Positions 8,765 to 17,391 of a stretch of 64,000 nucleotides of DNA are shown piece by piece. Each line of letters begins with the position of its first letter. Position 1 is the stretch's first letter. The notes under the pieces were generated by a model. The model was given only the letters and a program-made list of their open reading frames with translations. It made no database searches and was not told where the DNA came from. Source of the stretch: Pollutimonas sp036675275 (lineage in GTDB: Bacteria > Pseudomonadota > Gammaproteobacteria > Burkholderiales > Burkholderiaceae_B); the NCBI GenBank assembly GCA_036675275.1, contig JAKFFG010000026.1, positions 164,978 to 228,977 of the forward strand. The letters are read 5' to 3'. Both the position numbers and the translations under genes were made by a program.

Positions 8765-9871
8765 ATGTCGTCGCCTTTGTTCATCGGCCTGATGTCGGGC
8801 ACCAGCACGGACGGCGTAGACGCTGTGCTGGCCGACTTCTCAAGCCCCCGGCGGCCCGTCATATTGGCATCGGCGTCGCTGCCCATGCCGGGCGCCTTGC
8901 GCGAAGAACTGTTGTCCTTGAACATAGCGGGCCATAACGAACTGGTCCGCGCCGCACTGGCAGCCAATGCGCTGGCCGAACTCTACAGCAGCGCCACGCA
9001 AGATGTTCTTACGCAAGCCGCGCTCAAGCCCGAAAGTATCTGCGCAATTGGCGCCCACGGGCAGACCGTAAGGCATGATCCCGCCGCCGGATACACCCTT
9101 CAGATAAACGCCGCTGCGTTACTGGCTGAGCGCACCGGCATCGACGTCATCGCGGATTTCCGTTCCCGCGACGTGGCAGCCGGAGGCCAGGGAGCGCCAT
9201 TGGTACCCGCCTTTCACCACGCCATGTTCGCCGGCCCGCAGCCGCGCGCCGTGTTGAACCTGGGAGGAATCGCAAACGTGACCCTGCTGGGAAACTCCGA
9301 TCTGGTGCGCGGCTTCGATACGGGACCCGCCAACGTCCTGCTCGACATGTGGATACATGCCAGTACGGGCCGCGTTTTCGATGCGGACGGCGCGTGGGCG
9401 GACAGCGGGCTAGCCCATGCTCCCCTGCTTCAGTTCCTGCTGGACAGCGAACCGTGGTTTGAACGGGCACCGCCCAAATCCACGGGCAGGGACTTATTCA
9501 ACTGGACGTGGCTGACACAGCGCCTGGAAGCCTTTGGCAAACATGCATTGTCCGCAAGCGACATCCAGGCTACGCTGCAGCAGCTTACCGCCGTAACGGT
9601 AGCGCAGGCCATCGCCCGCTATGCGCCGGAGACATGCGAAGTGCTGGTGTGTGGCGGGGGAGCTCTTAACGATGGGCTGATGCGCGACCTGCGCGACGCC
9701 CTGCCATGTGCAGTACGCAGCACGTCCGATCTAGGCGTGCCGGTACAACTGGTCGAAGCACTGGCCTTTGCCTGGCTAGCGCGGGCCCATGTCGAAGGCC
9801 ATCATGCGGGGCTGCCCAGCGTAACAGGGGCGCGTCACGCCACTATTCTGGGTTGCCGGTATCCAGCTTGA
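8765..9871 (+). CDS. anmK: Anhydro-N-acetylmuramic acid kinase
   Basis: Phosphorylates and opens 1,6-anhydro-MurNAc to MurNAc-6-phosphate in peptidoglycan recycling; cytosolic. The 368-residue protein starts with the family hallmark LMSGTSTDGVDAVL. Further motifs are GAHGQTVRHDP, DFRSRDVAAGGQGAPLVPAFH, LNLGGIANVT, GFDTGPAN and the C-terminal VCGGGALN. Length is normal (about 365-370). It follows the M23 endopeptidase by 32 bp on the same strand, so cleavage and recovery of cell-wall material may be co-expressed. It converges with erpA. Confidence 0.97.
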   Translation: MSSPLFIGLMSGTSTDGVDAVLADFSSPRRPVILASASLPMPGALREELLSLNIAGHNELVRAALAANALAELYSSATQDVLTQAALKPESICAIGAHGQTVRHDPAAGYTLQINAAALLAERTGIDVIADFRSRDVAAGGQGAPLVPAFHHAMFAGPQPRAVLNLGGIANVTLLGNSDLVRGFDTGPANVLLDMWIHASTGRVFDADGAWADSGLAHAPLLQFLLDSEPWFERAPPKSTGRDLFNWTWLTQRLEAFGKHALSASDIQATLQQLTAVTVAQAIARYAPETCEVLVCGGGALNDGLMRDLRDALPCAVRSTSDLGVPVQLVEALAFAWLARAHVEGHHAGLPSVTGARHATILGCRYPA

Positions 9872-9918
9872 GCCAACCGGCCTGCAGCAATGCACAAGCC
9901 GGTGTGTTGGGTCTTGCA

Positions 9919-10287
9919 TCAAGGTGCAAAAGAGGATCCGCAGCCGCAAGTTGAATTGGCATTGGGATTGCGAATGACAAACTGCGAACCTTCGAGGTCG
10001 TCTTTATAGTCGATTTCGGCACCCACCAGATACTGGAAGCTCATGGGGTCCACCAATAGCTGCACGCCTTCCTTGTCGATAGTAGTGTCGTCGTCGTTGA
10101 TGGTTTCGTCGAATGTGAACCCATACTGGAAGCCGGAACAGCCGCCGCCCTGCACGAATACGCGCAACTTGAGCTCGGGATTGCCTTCTTCAGCAAGCAG
10201 ATCTTTTACCTTGGCTGCGGCAGCGTCGGTGAAAAGAATAGGAGTTGGCGGGGTTTGCAGATTTACAGATTCGGTAACGGTATTCAT
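9919..10287 (-). CDS. erpA: Iron-sulfur cluster insertion protein ErpA
   Basis: A-type iron-sulfur carrier of 122 residues that delivers clusters to apoproteins. The three ligand cysteines are visible: one in GGGCSGFQYGF and two in the C-terminal STCGCGSSF. The ATG at 10287 has GGAG 8 bases upstream and gives the normal length; an upstream in-frame start would add 14 residues without support. Presence of an acidic N-terminal extension (MNTVTESVNLQTPPTP) is typical for betaproteobacterial ErpA. It is separated from the upstream coiled-coil gene by 58 bp on the same strand. Confidence 0.95.
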   Translation of the reverse strand: MNTVTESVNLQTPPTPILFTDAAAAKVKDLLAEEGNPELKLRVFVQGGGCSGFQYGFTFDETINDDDTTIDKEGVQLLVDPMSFQYLVGAEIDYKDDLEGSQFVIRNPNANSTCGCGSSFAP

Positions 10288-10345
10288 GAGGGTACTCCGT
10301 GGCAACCATAAGGGCTGCACAATAAACAACTATAACACCGGCGAG

Positions 10346-11131
10346 CTAATCGGCCGCCGATAAAGTGACCGTACGAGACACCCGTACCGTGCTGCCTTCC
10401 AGCACGTTGAGCGTGACGGTTTGCGGCGTGAATCCCTGAGGTAGGGTCAGGAAGCCGCCCCCGCGCTGAAATTGATCGAAGCTCAATTCGAAGCCATTTG
10501 CCGAGGCTGTGTCAGCGGACTGGTCGGCGGCGCCAGGCGCTTGCGCTGCCTGCAGCGTTATTTTAACCGCTTTGCCCAGCTGACTTCCTTTTGCCACGAA
10601 TTGCATCTCGCCCTTGAAAGGCGCGTCGTCGGAACCGTTGCGCATCAACAGCACCCTGTATTGCAAGATGGGGCCTTGCCGCTCGATATCAAGAGCCCGT
10701 ATGCTGATGGACCCCGCCGGCCCGGGCGGCAACAGCTGATTGAAGAAGGCAAGCTTGTCTTGAGCCAGACCCAGTTCGGTCTGGCTGGCCAGCAAAGAAG
10801 CCTCCAGACCATTCCGGGTGCTTTCCTCCACGACCAGTTGCCCCTGCATAGTGTCCAGCTGCGCGCGAACTTCTTCGAGTTGCAAACGGCTTTGATCCAG
10901 TGCGAGCTGCGCTTTCTGTAGCTCGGAATCGTACTGCCGGTCGTTTTGGGCATTGAACCATAGCGCAGCGCCGGCCACGCCAAATGCCATGCCTGCCACC
11001 AGCGCCATCAAGATAAACCAGCGCGAGCCTCGTGCCGGTTTATCATGCGCGGCTGTGCGCGTATTGTGTTGTGCATCGGTGTCCATTGGATTCTGGACGG
11101 TCTTTTCAGTGTCTGCGACATTCTTCTTCAT
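10346..11131 (-). CDS. Single-pass membrane protein with periplasmic coiled coil (DUF6776-like)
   Basis: Unknown function. The 261-residue protein has a basic cytoplasmic leader of about 40 residues, one membrane segment near 41-62 (WFILMALVAGMAFGVAGAALW), a coiled coil of about 70 residues rich in Q, L and E (QKAQLALDQSRLQLEEVRAQ onward), and a beta-rich C-terminal domain ending in a TVTLNVLEGS strand. This architecture resembles proteins usually grouped in DUF6776 in Burkholderiales, often beside argC and erpA. That assignment is from memory of neighbourhood and layout, not from a search. ATG at 11131 was preferred to a TTG two codons earlier. Confidence 0.8.
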   Translation of the reverse strand: MKKNVADTEKTVQNPMDTDAQHNTRTAAHDKPARGSRWFILMALVAGMAFGVAGAALWFNAQNDRQYDSELQKAQLALDQSRLQLEEVRAQLDTMQGQLVVEESTRNGLEASLLASQTELGLAQDKLAFFNQLLPPGPAGSISIRALDIERQGPILQYRVLLMRNGSDDAPFKGEMQFVAKGSQLGKAVKITLQAAQAPGAADQSADTASANGFELSFDQFQRGGGFLTLPQGFTPQTVTLNVLEGSTVRVSRTVTLSAAD

Positions 11132-11185
11132 GTTCAACAGACCCGCGCAGGAGCATTCAGTTCCGAAACACGATGGCCGACTTTG

Positions 11186-12250
11186 TTACGGCAATACAGC
11201 GACGTGCTCGAGACCAGCGGATTCTGGCAAGCCGAACATGAGGTTCATGTTCTGGACAGCCTGTCCTGATGCGCCCTTGACCAGATTGTCTTGCGTGACG
11301 AGGATGACCAGTTGATCGCCGTTATCGGGCCGATGAACCGCAATTCGAAGATGGTTGGACGCACGCACCGAACGAGTTTCCGGCAGGCTGCCGGCCGGCA
11401 TTACGTCGACGAAGGGCTCGTTGGCGTAGCGCTGTTCAAACAAGGCCTGGAAGTCAGTGTCAAGCGCCTCCGGCAAGATACGCACGTACAGGGTTGAGAA
11501 CATACCGCGTATCATGGGCACCAGGTGTGGCACAAACAGCAAACCAACAGGCTCGCCGGCCAAGAGCTGCAGCTGTTCCGAGATTTCGGGATGATGCCGG
11601 TGTCCGGCCACGCCATACGCCTTGAAATTGTCGCTGGCTTCGGAAAACAGGGTACTGACCTCGGCCTTGCGCCCAGCCCCCGAAACACCTGACTTGCAAT
11701 CGGCAATGACGTGCGTGGTATCGATAAGGCGGCGCCCATTTTGCAGGAGCGGCGCCAGGCCCAACAACACCGTGGTCGGATAGCAACCGGGGTTTCCCAC
11801 GACCTGAGCATCGGAAATTTTCTCGCGGTTGAGTTCGACCAGGCCATACACCGACTGCTTGAGGATGTCGGGGCAGGAATGCGGCATTTTGTACCAACGC
11901 TCGAACACTTGCGTATCCTGCAAGCGGAAATCGGCGGCCAGGTCGATAACCCGCACGTTTTTTTTGATCAGGCTTTCAGCCTGGCTCATGGCAACGCCAT
12001 GCGGTGTTGCAAAAAATACAACATCGCATTCTTCGAGGTTTGCCTTTTCTGGCGTTTGGAAGCACAAATCGACCCTGCCTCGCAGATTGGGAAACATGTC
12101 GGCCACCGGCATCCCGTCTTCCTTGCGGGACGTGATTGCCGTGAGTTGTGCATTGGGATGCTGGGATAAAAGACGCAATAACTCCACGCCCGTGTAGCCT
12201 GTACCACCCACAATGCCTACTTTGATCCGTGCTGCAGCTGCCGAAGCCAT
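11186..12250 (-). CDS. argC: N-acetyl-gamma-glutamyl-phosphate reductase
   Basis: Third step of arginine synthesis: NADPH-dependent reduction of N-acetylglutamyl phosphate to the semialdehyde. The Rossmann loop is VGIVGGTGYTGVELLRLL near residue 11. The catalytic cysteine is in VVGNPGCYPT, and GHRHHPEI marks the second domain. Length (354) is at the long end of the type I family. It partners with argJ at 61252, which makes N-acetylglutamate by the recycling route. The gene lies between rpsI and the DUF6776-like gene, all on the minus strand. Confidence 0.96.
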   Translation of the reverse strand: MASAAAARIKVGIVGGTGYTGVELLRLLSQHPNAQLTAITSRKEDGMPVADMFPNLRGRVDLCFQTPEKANLEECDVVFFATPHGVAMSQAESLIKKNVRVIDLAADFRLQDTQVFERWYKMPHSCPDILKQSVYGLVELNREKISDAQVVGNPGCYPTTVLLGLAPLLQNGRRLIDTTHVIADCKSGVSGAGRKAEVSTLFSEASDNFKAYGVAGHRHHPEISEQLQLLAGEPVGLLFVPHLVPMIRGMFSTLYVRILPEALDTDFQALFEQRYANEPFVDVMPAGSLPETRSVRASNHLRIAVHRPDNGDQLVILVTQDNLVKGASGQAVQNMNLMFGLPESAGLEHVAVLP

Positions 12251-12345
12251 AATAATTTCCCAAAATACAAATCATCAACTACACAATTATGCAACAAGCT
12301 TGACGATTGCAGGGCCTTACCCTGACAAAAGCTGCGCTTGAATGT

Positions 12346-12375
12346 ACAAAACCCCGACCTGGGCCGGGGTTTTGT
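12346..12375 (-). terminator. Likely terminator after rpsI
   Basis: An inverted repeat ACAAAACCCCG / CGGGGTTTTGT (12346-12356 with 12365-12375) lies 34 bp past the rpsI stop. The T residues form the 3' arm of the stem, so the structure works similarly in both directions. It separates the ribosomal-protein transcript from argC. Confidence 0.65.
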
Positions 12376-12409
12376 ATTTGCAAGGCCGAAGCCTTGCGTA
12401 CAGCAAAGA

Positions 12410-12802
12410 TTAACGCTTGCTGAACTGTTTCCGACGACGTGCTTTGTGGAAGCCGACTTTCTTACGTTCAACTTCACGAGCATCGCGAGTCACGAAACCG
12501 GCGTGCTTGAGCGGCGATTTCAATGATTCGTCGTAGTCGATAAGCGCACGGGTGATACCGTGGCGAACCGCACCGGCCTGGCCGCTTTCGCCGCCGCCGT
12601 GAACGTTGACGTGAAAATCAAACGATTCAAGGTGGTTGGTGAGCGCCAAAGGCTGACGCACGACCATGCGTCCCGTTTCGCGAGCAAAATATTCGTCGAC
12701 GGGCTTGCCGTTGACGACGATCTTGCCAGTACCTTTTTTCAAGAACACGCGAGCCACCGACGTTTTGCGGCGGCCTGTTCCATAATTCCAATTACCGATC
12801 AT
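12410..12802 (-). CDS. rpsI: 30S ribosomal protein S9
   Basis: Ribosomal protein of the small-subunit head; its C-terminal tail reaches the P-site tRNA. The 130-residue sequence has YGTGRRKTSVARVFL near the start, GGGESGQAGAVRHGI in the middle, and the invariant basic tail ending in RRRKQFSKR. Length is standard. It follows rplM by 9 bp, the usual rplM-rpsI operon, and is closed by the hairpin at 12346-12375. Confidence 0.99.
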   Translation of the reverse strand: MIGNWNYGTGRRKTSVARVFLKKGTGKIVVNGKPVDEYFARETGRMVVRQPLALTNHLESFDFHVNVHGGGESGQAGAVRHGITRALIDYDESLKSPLKHAGFVTRDAREVERKKVGFHKARRRKQFSKR

Positions 12803-12811
12803 GACCTATCC

Positions 12812-13240
12812 TTAGAATTCCAGCGGTTTGGGCTGCTGAGCTGAATGAGGATGCTCGGCGCCGGCATAAACCTTGAGTTTCTTGGCCATTGCATAACCCA
12901 GCGGCCCTTTGGGCAGCATGCCTTTTACGGCCTTCTGGATTGCACGACCAGGAAAACGCTGTTGCATTTTCTCGAAGGTGGTTTCAGTAACGCCGCCGGG
13001 GTAACCCGAGTGACGATAGTATTTTTTGTCTTGGGCCTTGTTGCCTGTGACAACAATTTCCGAAGCATTGATAATGACGATGTAATCGCCGGTGTCAACG
13101 TGGGGCGTGAATTCTGGCTTATGCTTGCCGCGCAAACGACGTGCGACTTCGCTGGCCACACGACCGAGGACTTTGCCCTTGGCGTCAATCACGTACCAGT
13201 CACGTTGGACTTCCTGCGGCTTGGCCACAAAGGTCTTCAT
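12812..13240 (-). CDS. rplM: 50S ribosomal protein L13
   Basis: Early-assembly large-subunit protein of 142 residues. Typical segments are WYVIDAKGKVLGRVAS near residue 16, GDYIVIINA, KYYRHSGYPGG and a GMLPKGPLGYAMAKKLKVY stretch near the end. First gene of the rplM-rpsI operon; a strong promoter candidate lies at 13355-13384. The 5' leader from there to the start is about 110 bases, and I see no obvious L13 autoregulatory structure in it, although one may exist. Confidence 0.99.
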   Translation of the reverse strand: MKTFVAKPQEVQRDWYVIDAKGKVLGRVASEVARRLRGKHKPEFTPHVDTGDYIVIINASEIVVTGNKAQDKKYYRHSGYPGGVTETTFEKMQQRFPGRAIQKAVKGMLPKGPLGYAMAKKLKVYAGAEHPHSAQQPKPLEF

Positions 13241-13354
13241 GATGGTTCCTAAATATTCAAAATAAGCCTGGCGGACATCCGTCAGACTGCGTTTCCTGGC
13301 GCCTTCAATGCCTAAGCGTTGTACTTCGCCCGTGCAAATAAGCCAGAAAAGCCC

Positions 13355-13384
13355 ATAATATTAACATACTTAGGCGATTTTCAA
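13355..13384 (-). promoter_or_regulatory. Sigma70-type promoter for rplM-rpsI
   Basis: On the minus strand, TTGAAA (13379-13384) and TATTAT (13355-13360) are separated by 18 bases, close to the sigma70 consensus. It lies about 115 bp upstream of the rplM start and points at it. Nothing else in this gap looks like a promoter. Confidence 0.65.
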
Positions 13385-13403
13385 CATGCCGTATGAACCA
13401 CCA

Positions 13404-13450
13404 AAAAATAACCCCAAAAAACCCGTGGATCAATTCGGCTTTTTTGGGGT
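13404..13450 (-). terminator. Rho-independent terminator after the TRAP receptor gene
   Basis: ACCCCAAAAAA (13411-13421) pairs with TTTTTTGGGGT (13440-13450), an 11-bp perfect stem. On the minus strand it is followed by TATTTTTTGG. It lies 41 bp past the stop of the receptor at 13491. A second small GCGGCT/AGCCGC-type hairpin sits between the two. Confidence 0.75.
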
Positions 13451-13490
13451 ACATGCCTAAGCGGCGGCTTTATGAGCCGCAACAAAGGAA

Positions 13491-14591
13491 TTATTTTTTC
13501 TGATTGGCCAGAGCAATGCCCAGGTAATTGTCGTAAGAGCCTTCGGCGACGCGGAACCATGGGACCAGGCTGTCGCGGAAGCCCATGTAGTTGTCGTGAA
13601 TTTTCTTGAACATGGCGTTTTTGTCGCTGAACTCTTTGTAGAGTTCGTTAGAGGCCTTGAACGAGGCATCCATGACGTCGCGCGGGAATGCCTTGAGAAC
13701 GGCACCCGCACCAATCAGGCGGCGCAGCGCTGCCGGATTGTTGGCATCGTAAGAGCCCAGCATCTGGCCACCGGCGGCGCGCGACGCGGTGTCGACCAAG
13801 GACTGGTAGCTTTTCGGCAGGCTGTTCAAGGCTTCGTCGTTTACGTAAAGCGAAACCTGGGCGGAACCTTCCCACCAGCCCGGATAGTAGTAGTACTTGG
13901 CGACCTTCTGGAAACCGAGCTTTTCGTCGTCAACCGGTCCGACGAACTCGACAGCGTCAAGCGTGCCTTTCTCGAGCGATGGGTAGATGTCGCCTGGAGG
14001 AATTTGCTGGGGCACGACGCCCATGCGCGAAAGCACTTCGCCTGCGAAGCCGGCGGTACGCATCTTGAGACCCTGGAGGTCGGCTACGGATTTGATTTCC
14101 TTGCGATACCATCCGCCCATTTGGGTACCGGTATTGCCCAAGGGGAAGTTGATGATGTGGCGGGGCGCGAACAATTCACGGGTGAGCTTGAGGCCGTCGC
14201 CTTCGTACATCCAGGAGTACATCTGGCGCGCATTCAGACCGAAAGGCACGGCGGTGTCGAAACAGAATGAAGGGTCTTTGCCGTAGTAGTAATACGATGC
14301 CGTCTGGCCGCACTCGACAGTACGGTTGCCCACCGCGTCCATGACGCCGAAACCAGGCACGATTTCGCCGACCGGATACAGGCGGATTGAGAAGTTTCCG
14401 TCGGAGGCCTCTTCGACCATCTTGCAAAACGTTTGCGCCGTGTTGTAGAGCGCAGGCGTTGAAGGCCCATAGGTGGAAGTCATTTTCCAGCTGATTTTGG
14501 GATTGCTTTGCGCAAACACGGGTGCTGCCACGGCGGCTGAGCCGGCCATGGCGCCCAGGCCTGCTTTTTTAAGGAATGAACGACGCTGCAT
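13491..14591 (-). CDS. TRAP transporter DctP-type solute receptor with Tat signal
   Basis: A periplasmic solute receptor of 366 residues. The N-terminus is a twin-arginine signal (MQRRSFLKKAGLGAMAG, cleavage likely after PVFAQ). The mature part has the TRAP receptor pattern: a TSTYGPSTPALYNTAQTF start, GEIVPGFGVMDAV, and a GLKMRTAGFAGEVLSRMG region holding the arginine that usually binds the carboxylate. These features resemble the TakP/2-oxoacid branch; this is inference. No DctQ or DctM membrane genes are adjacent, so its transport partners must lie elsewhere. A terminator follows at 13404-13450. Confidence 0.92.
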   Translation of the reverse strand: MQRRSFLKKAGLGAMAGSAAVAAPVFAQSNPKISWKMTSTYGPSTPALYNTAQTFCKMVEEASDGNFSIRLYPVGEIVPGFGVMDAVGNRTVECGQTASYYYYGKDPSFCFDTAVPFGLNARQMYSWMYEGDGLKLTRELFAPRHIINFPLGNTGTQMGGWYRKEIKSVADLQGLKMRTAGFAGEVLSRMGVVPQQIPPGDIYPSLEKGTLDAVEFVGPVDDEKLGFQKVAKYYYYPGWWEGSAQVSLYVNDEALNSLPKSYQSLVDTASRAAGGQMLGSYDANNPAALRRLIGAGAVLKAFPRDVMDASFKASNELYKEFSDKNAMFKKIHDNYMGFRDSLVPWFRVAEGSYDNYLGIALANQKK

Positions 14592-14732
14592 TAAGAACTC
14601 CTTTCGGCATTCGATTATTTTGTACGGTAAAAATCCACTCCGGATATTACACCGCGTTGTACTTCTTGTAACGAGGGTAAAACCCTGAGGATCCTTTGGT
14701 CACGCTGTTGCCGTCAAAATCTGGCGCTACGG

Positions 14733-16103
14733 TTACTGCCCTGCGATCGACATCTGTTCGATCAGGATGGATCCGGTCGTCTTGGAGCCGCGCGTAATCG
14801 TGTCGGCGCCCACTGCCACGATCTGGCGGAACATATCGGCCAGATTGCCCGCAATGGTGATCTCCTGAACCGCATGCTGAATTTCGCCATCTTTGACCCA
14901 GTAACCGAAAGCACCGCGTGAATAATCGCCGCTGACGTAGTTGACGCCCTGGCCTATGAGTTCGGTGACCAGAAAGCCCGTACCCAGCTTGCGCAGCATT
15001 GCACGGAAGTCGTCGGTCGGTCGGGTAAGGCGCGAAACAAGCCGCAGATTATGCGAACCGCCCGCATTGCCCGTAGTGGGCATGCCCAGCTTGCGCGCGG
15101 TATAGGTGGAAAGGAAATAGCCGTTCAGCACTCCGGCGGTCACGACATCGCGCGGCTGGGTGCGCACACCCTCGCTATCGAATGGCGAACTGCCCATGGC
15201 GCCCGGGATATGGGGATCTTCGGAGATATCGATATGGTCGGACAAAACCGGTTTGCCCAGTGAGTCGAGCAAGAAGCTGGCCTTTCGATACAAAGCCCCT
15301 CCACTGGTGGCCTGCACCAGTGCGCCAACCAGACCCACGGCCAGGGGCGCCTCGAACAAGACGGGGAACCGGCCCGTTTTTATACGCCGGGCCGACATGC
15401 GCGACAGCGTGCGCTCGGCTGCGTAGCGACCCACCGCGGCCGGATCCGACAATTGTTGCGGGGCGCGCGCCGATGTGTACCAGTAGTCCCGCTGCATATT
15501 GTTGCCCCGGCCTGCAATGGGCGCGACCGACAGACTATGCCGCGTGTACGGATACCCGCCCATGAAGCCGCGGCTGTTTCCCAATACGAAATGGCCTTCG
15601 TACGTATCGACGGATGCCCCGTCAGTGTTCGTGATGAGCGGGCTGGTGGCGTGCGCCGCGCGCTCGGCCTGGATGGCCAGTTTGGCAGCGTCCTCGGCCG
15701 TGATGTCCCATGGATGGTGCAATTGCAGATCGCGATGGGCGGAAGTGGCGAGCTGGTCGGCGTCGGGCAGGCCCGCAGCCGGGTCGGCCGCTGTGTAGCG
15801 GGCAATGTGCCACGCAGCTTCGACGGTCTCGCGTATGGCCTGCGCGGAAAAGTCGGAGGTGGAGGCCGAGCCGCGACGATTTCCGGCGAAAACGGTGAGG
15901 TCCAGCGAACGGTCCCTGGTCTGCTCCACCGTCTCGATGTCTTTGCGGCGCACCGATACGGACAACCCGCGGCTTTCGGAGATTTCCGCGGCAGCGTCCG
16001 ACGCCCCCAGTGATTTGGCATGTTTCAGGGCATCGCTGACCAATTCACGGAAGCGGGTCTGGTTTTCAGATATAGGTAGATAAGATGTGGGTTGGTCGCT
16101 CAT
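14733..16103 (-). CDS. pmbA: Metalloprotease PmbA (TldE)
   Basis: Subunit of the TldD/TldE (PmbA) protease that degrades unfolded or modified small peptides. The 456-residue protein shows the family pattern: an AEISESRGLSVSVRRKDIETVE strand set near residues 42-65, SASTSDFS, a GVLNGYFLSTYTARKLG segment, a TGNAGGSHNL glycine-rich loop and a C-terminal GSILIEQMSIAGQ. The metal ligands lie in the TldD partner, which is not in this window. It is divergent from yjgA, an arrangement common in proteobacteria; the start codons are 60 bp apart. Confidence 0.95.
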   Translation of the reverse strand: MSDQPTSYLPISENQTRFRELVSDALKHAKSLGASDAAAEISESRGLSVSVRRKDIETVEQTRDRSLDLTVFAGNRRGSASTSDFSAQAIRETVEAAWHIARYTAADPAAGLPDADQLATSAHRDLQLHHPWDITAEDAAKLAIQAERAAHATSPLITNTDGASVDTYEGHFVLGNSRGFMGGYPYTRHSLSVAPIAGRGNNMQRDYWYTSARAPQQLSDPAAVGRYAAERTLSRMSARRIKTGRFPVLFEAPLAVGLVGALVQATSGGALYRKASFLLDSLGKPVLSDHIDISEDPHIPGAMGSSPFDSEGVRTQPRDVVTAGVLNGYFLSTYTARKLGMPTTGNAGGSHNLRLVSRLTRPTDDFRAMLRKLGTGFLVTELIGQGVNYVSGDYSRGAFGYWVKDGEIQHAVQEITIAGNLADMFRQIVAVGADTITRGSKTTGSILIEQMSIAGQ

Positions 16104-16163
16104 TGCTGCTCTTTCAAGTTAGACGGTTATCATAGCCAATTAAAGAATACTTTTTTGACTCCC

Positions 16164-16721
16164 ATGCCAAACATCCCCGAAAATACCGACGAGCCGGCTG
16201 ATCACGGCTACGACAGGCCCAGCAAATCGCAAGTAAAGCGCGACATGCTCGAACTGCAGGATCTGGGCAAAAAGCTGGTCGAGCTGTCCACCGACCGCCT
16301 CAAGCAACTGCCCCTGTCGGAAAACCTTTATGAAGCCGTCCGGCAGGCACAGCGCACAGCCAGCCGCGAAGGCCTGCGCCGGCAAATCCACTATGTCGGC
16401 AAACTGATGCGCAATGCCGATGCAGATGCCATACGCACGCAGCTCGACATCTGGGAAAACGGTTCACGTGAAGAAACGCTTGCCATGCACCGGCTTGAAG
16501 CGCTCCGTGAACTGCTGCTTAAAGATGACGACGCACTCACCGGCCTGCTTGACGCCTATCCCGGCGCTGATATCCAGCATCTTCGCACACTGATACGCGC
16601 CAGCCGCAAGGAAGCGCAGAACAACGCCGCACTGCAGGCCGGGCAAGACCCCCAACGCAAGCACTATCGCGCCTTGTTTCAAGCCATCAAGGCACTCAAT
16701 GACACGACGGAACAGAAATGA
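16164..16721 (+). CDS. darP: Ribosome-associated assembly protein YjgA/DarP
   Basis: A small (185-residue), charged, all-helical protein that binds 50S assembly intermediates in E. coli. Family marks are KSQVKRDMLELQDLGKKLVEL near the N-terminus, LPLSENLYEAV, REGLRRQIHYVGKLMR and the C-terminal YRALFQAIKAL. The ATG at 16164 gives the normal length; a longer frame would run into the pmbA start region. It is divergent from pmbA and its stop overlaps the next start by 4 bp (ATGA), so the downstream esterase is translationally coupled. Confidence 0.94.
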   Translation: MPNIPENTDEPADHGYDRPSKSQVKRDMLELQDLGKKLVELSTDRLKQLPLSENLYEAVRQAQRTASREGLRRQIHYVGKLMRNADADAIRTQLDIWENGSREETLAMHRLEALRELLLKDDDALTGLLDAYPGADIQHLRTLIRASRKEAQNNAALQAGQDPQRKHYRALFQAIKALNDTTEQK

Positions 16722-17389
16722 GCTCATCCCTACTTGAATGCCTGGAAATTGAAACTGGGCCGAACCCCGGCCATGCGGTAATCTGGCTGCACGGCCTGGG
16801 CGCCGACGGCCATGATTTCGCACCCTTGGTTCCCGAATTGGAATTGCAGGATGCACCGCCGATTCGCTTCGTATTTCCCCACGCGCCCGTTCAGCCGGTA
16901 ACCATCAACAACGGCATGGCCATGCGCGCCTGGTATGACATCTTCATTCCGGACCTGGTCTCGCGTGAAGACGAAAACGGTGTACGGCAGTCTCAAGCAG
17001 CCGTCGAGGCCCTGATCCTGCGTGAAAACCAACGCGGCATTCCCAGCGACAAGATCATTCTGGCCGGATTTTCTCAGGGTTGCGCCATGGCGCTGCAAAC
17101 TGGCTTGCGCCTGGACAGCAAACTGGCCGGCATCATCGGACTGTCGGGTTACCTGCCGCTGGCAAGCCTGTTCGATGCCGAGCGGCACCCTGCCAACCAG
17201 GCCACTCCCATTTTCCTGGCGCACGGCACCAACGATCCGGTGGTCGTTTTCCCGCGCGCCCAGGCTACGCATCAAAAGCTGCTCGAGCTGGGCTACCAGG
17301 TGGACTGGCACACCTACCCGATGCCGCATTCGGTATGCCTTGACGAAGTCGCCGATATCGCGGCCTTCTTGCGCAAGGTTCTGGGTTAA
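16718..17389 (+). CDS. Carboxylesterase / acyl-protein thioesterase-like alpha/beta hydrolase
   Basis: A 223-residue serine hydrolase of the phospholipase/carboxylesterase (abhydrolase_2) family. The nucleophile serine lies in GFSQG near residue 118. HGLGADGHDFAPL forms the oxyanion-hole strand, the acid is expected in the GTNDPVV loop, and the histidine in YPMPHSVC near residue 205. The segment WYDIFIPDLVSREDENGV is typical of the group. It overlaps darP by 4 bp and converges with the Pat-like gene, whose stop is only 2 bp away. The physiological substrate is unknown. Confidence 0.93.
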   Translation: MSSSLLECLEIETGPNPGHAVIWLHGLGADGHDFAPLVPELELQDAPPIRFVFPHAPVQPVTINNGMAMRAWYDIFIPDLVSREDENGVRQSQAAVEALILRENQRGIPSDKIILAGFSQGCAMALQTGLRLDSKLAGIIGLSGYLPLASLFDAERHPANQATPIFLAHGTNDPVVVFPRAQATHQKLLELGYQVDWHTYPMPHSVCLDEVADIAAFLRKVLG

Positions 17390-17391
17390 CG

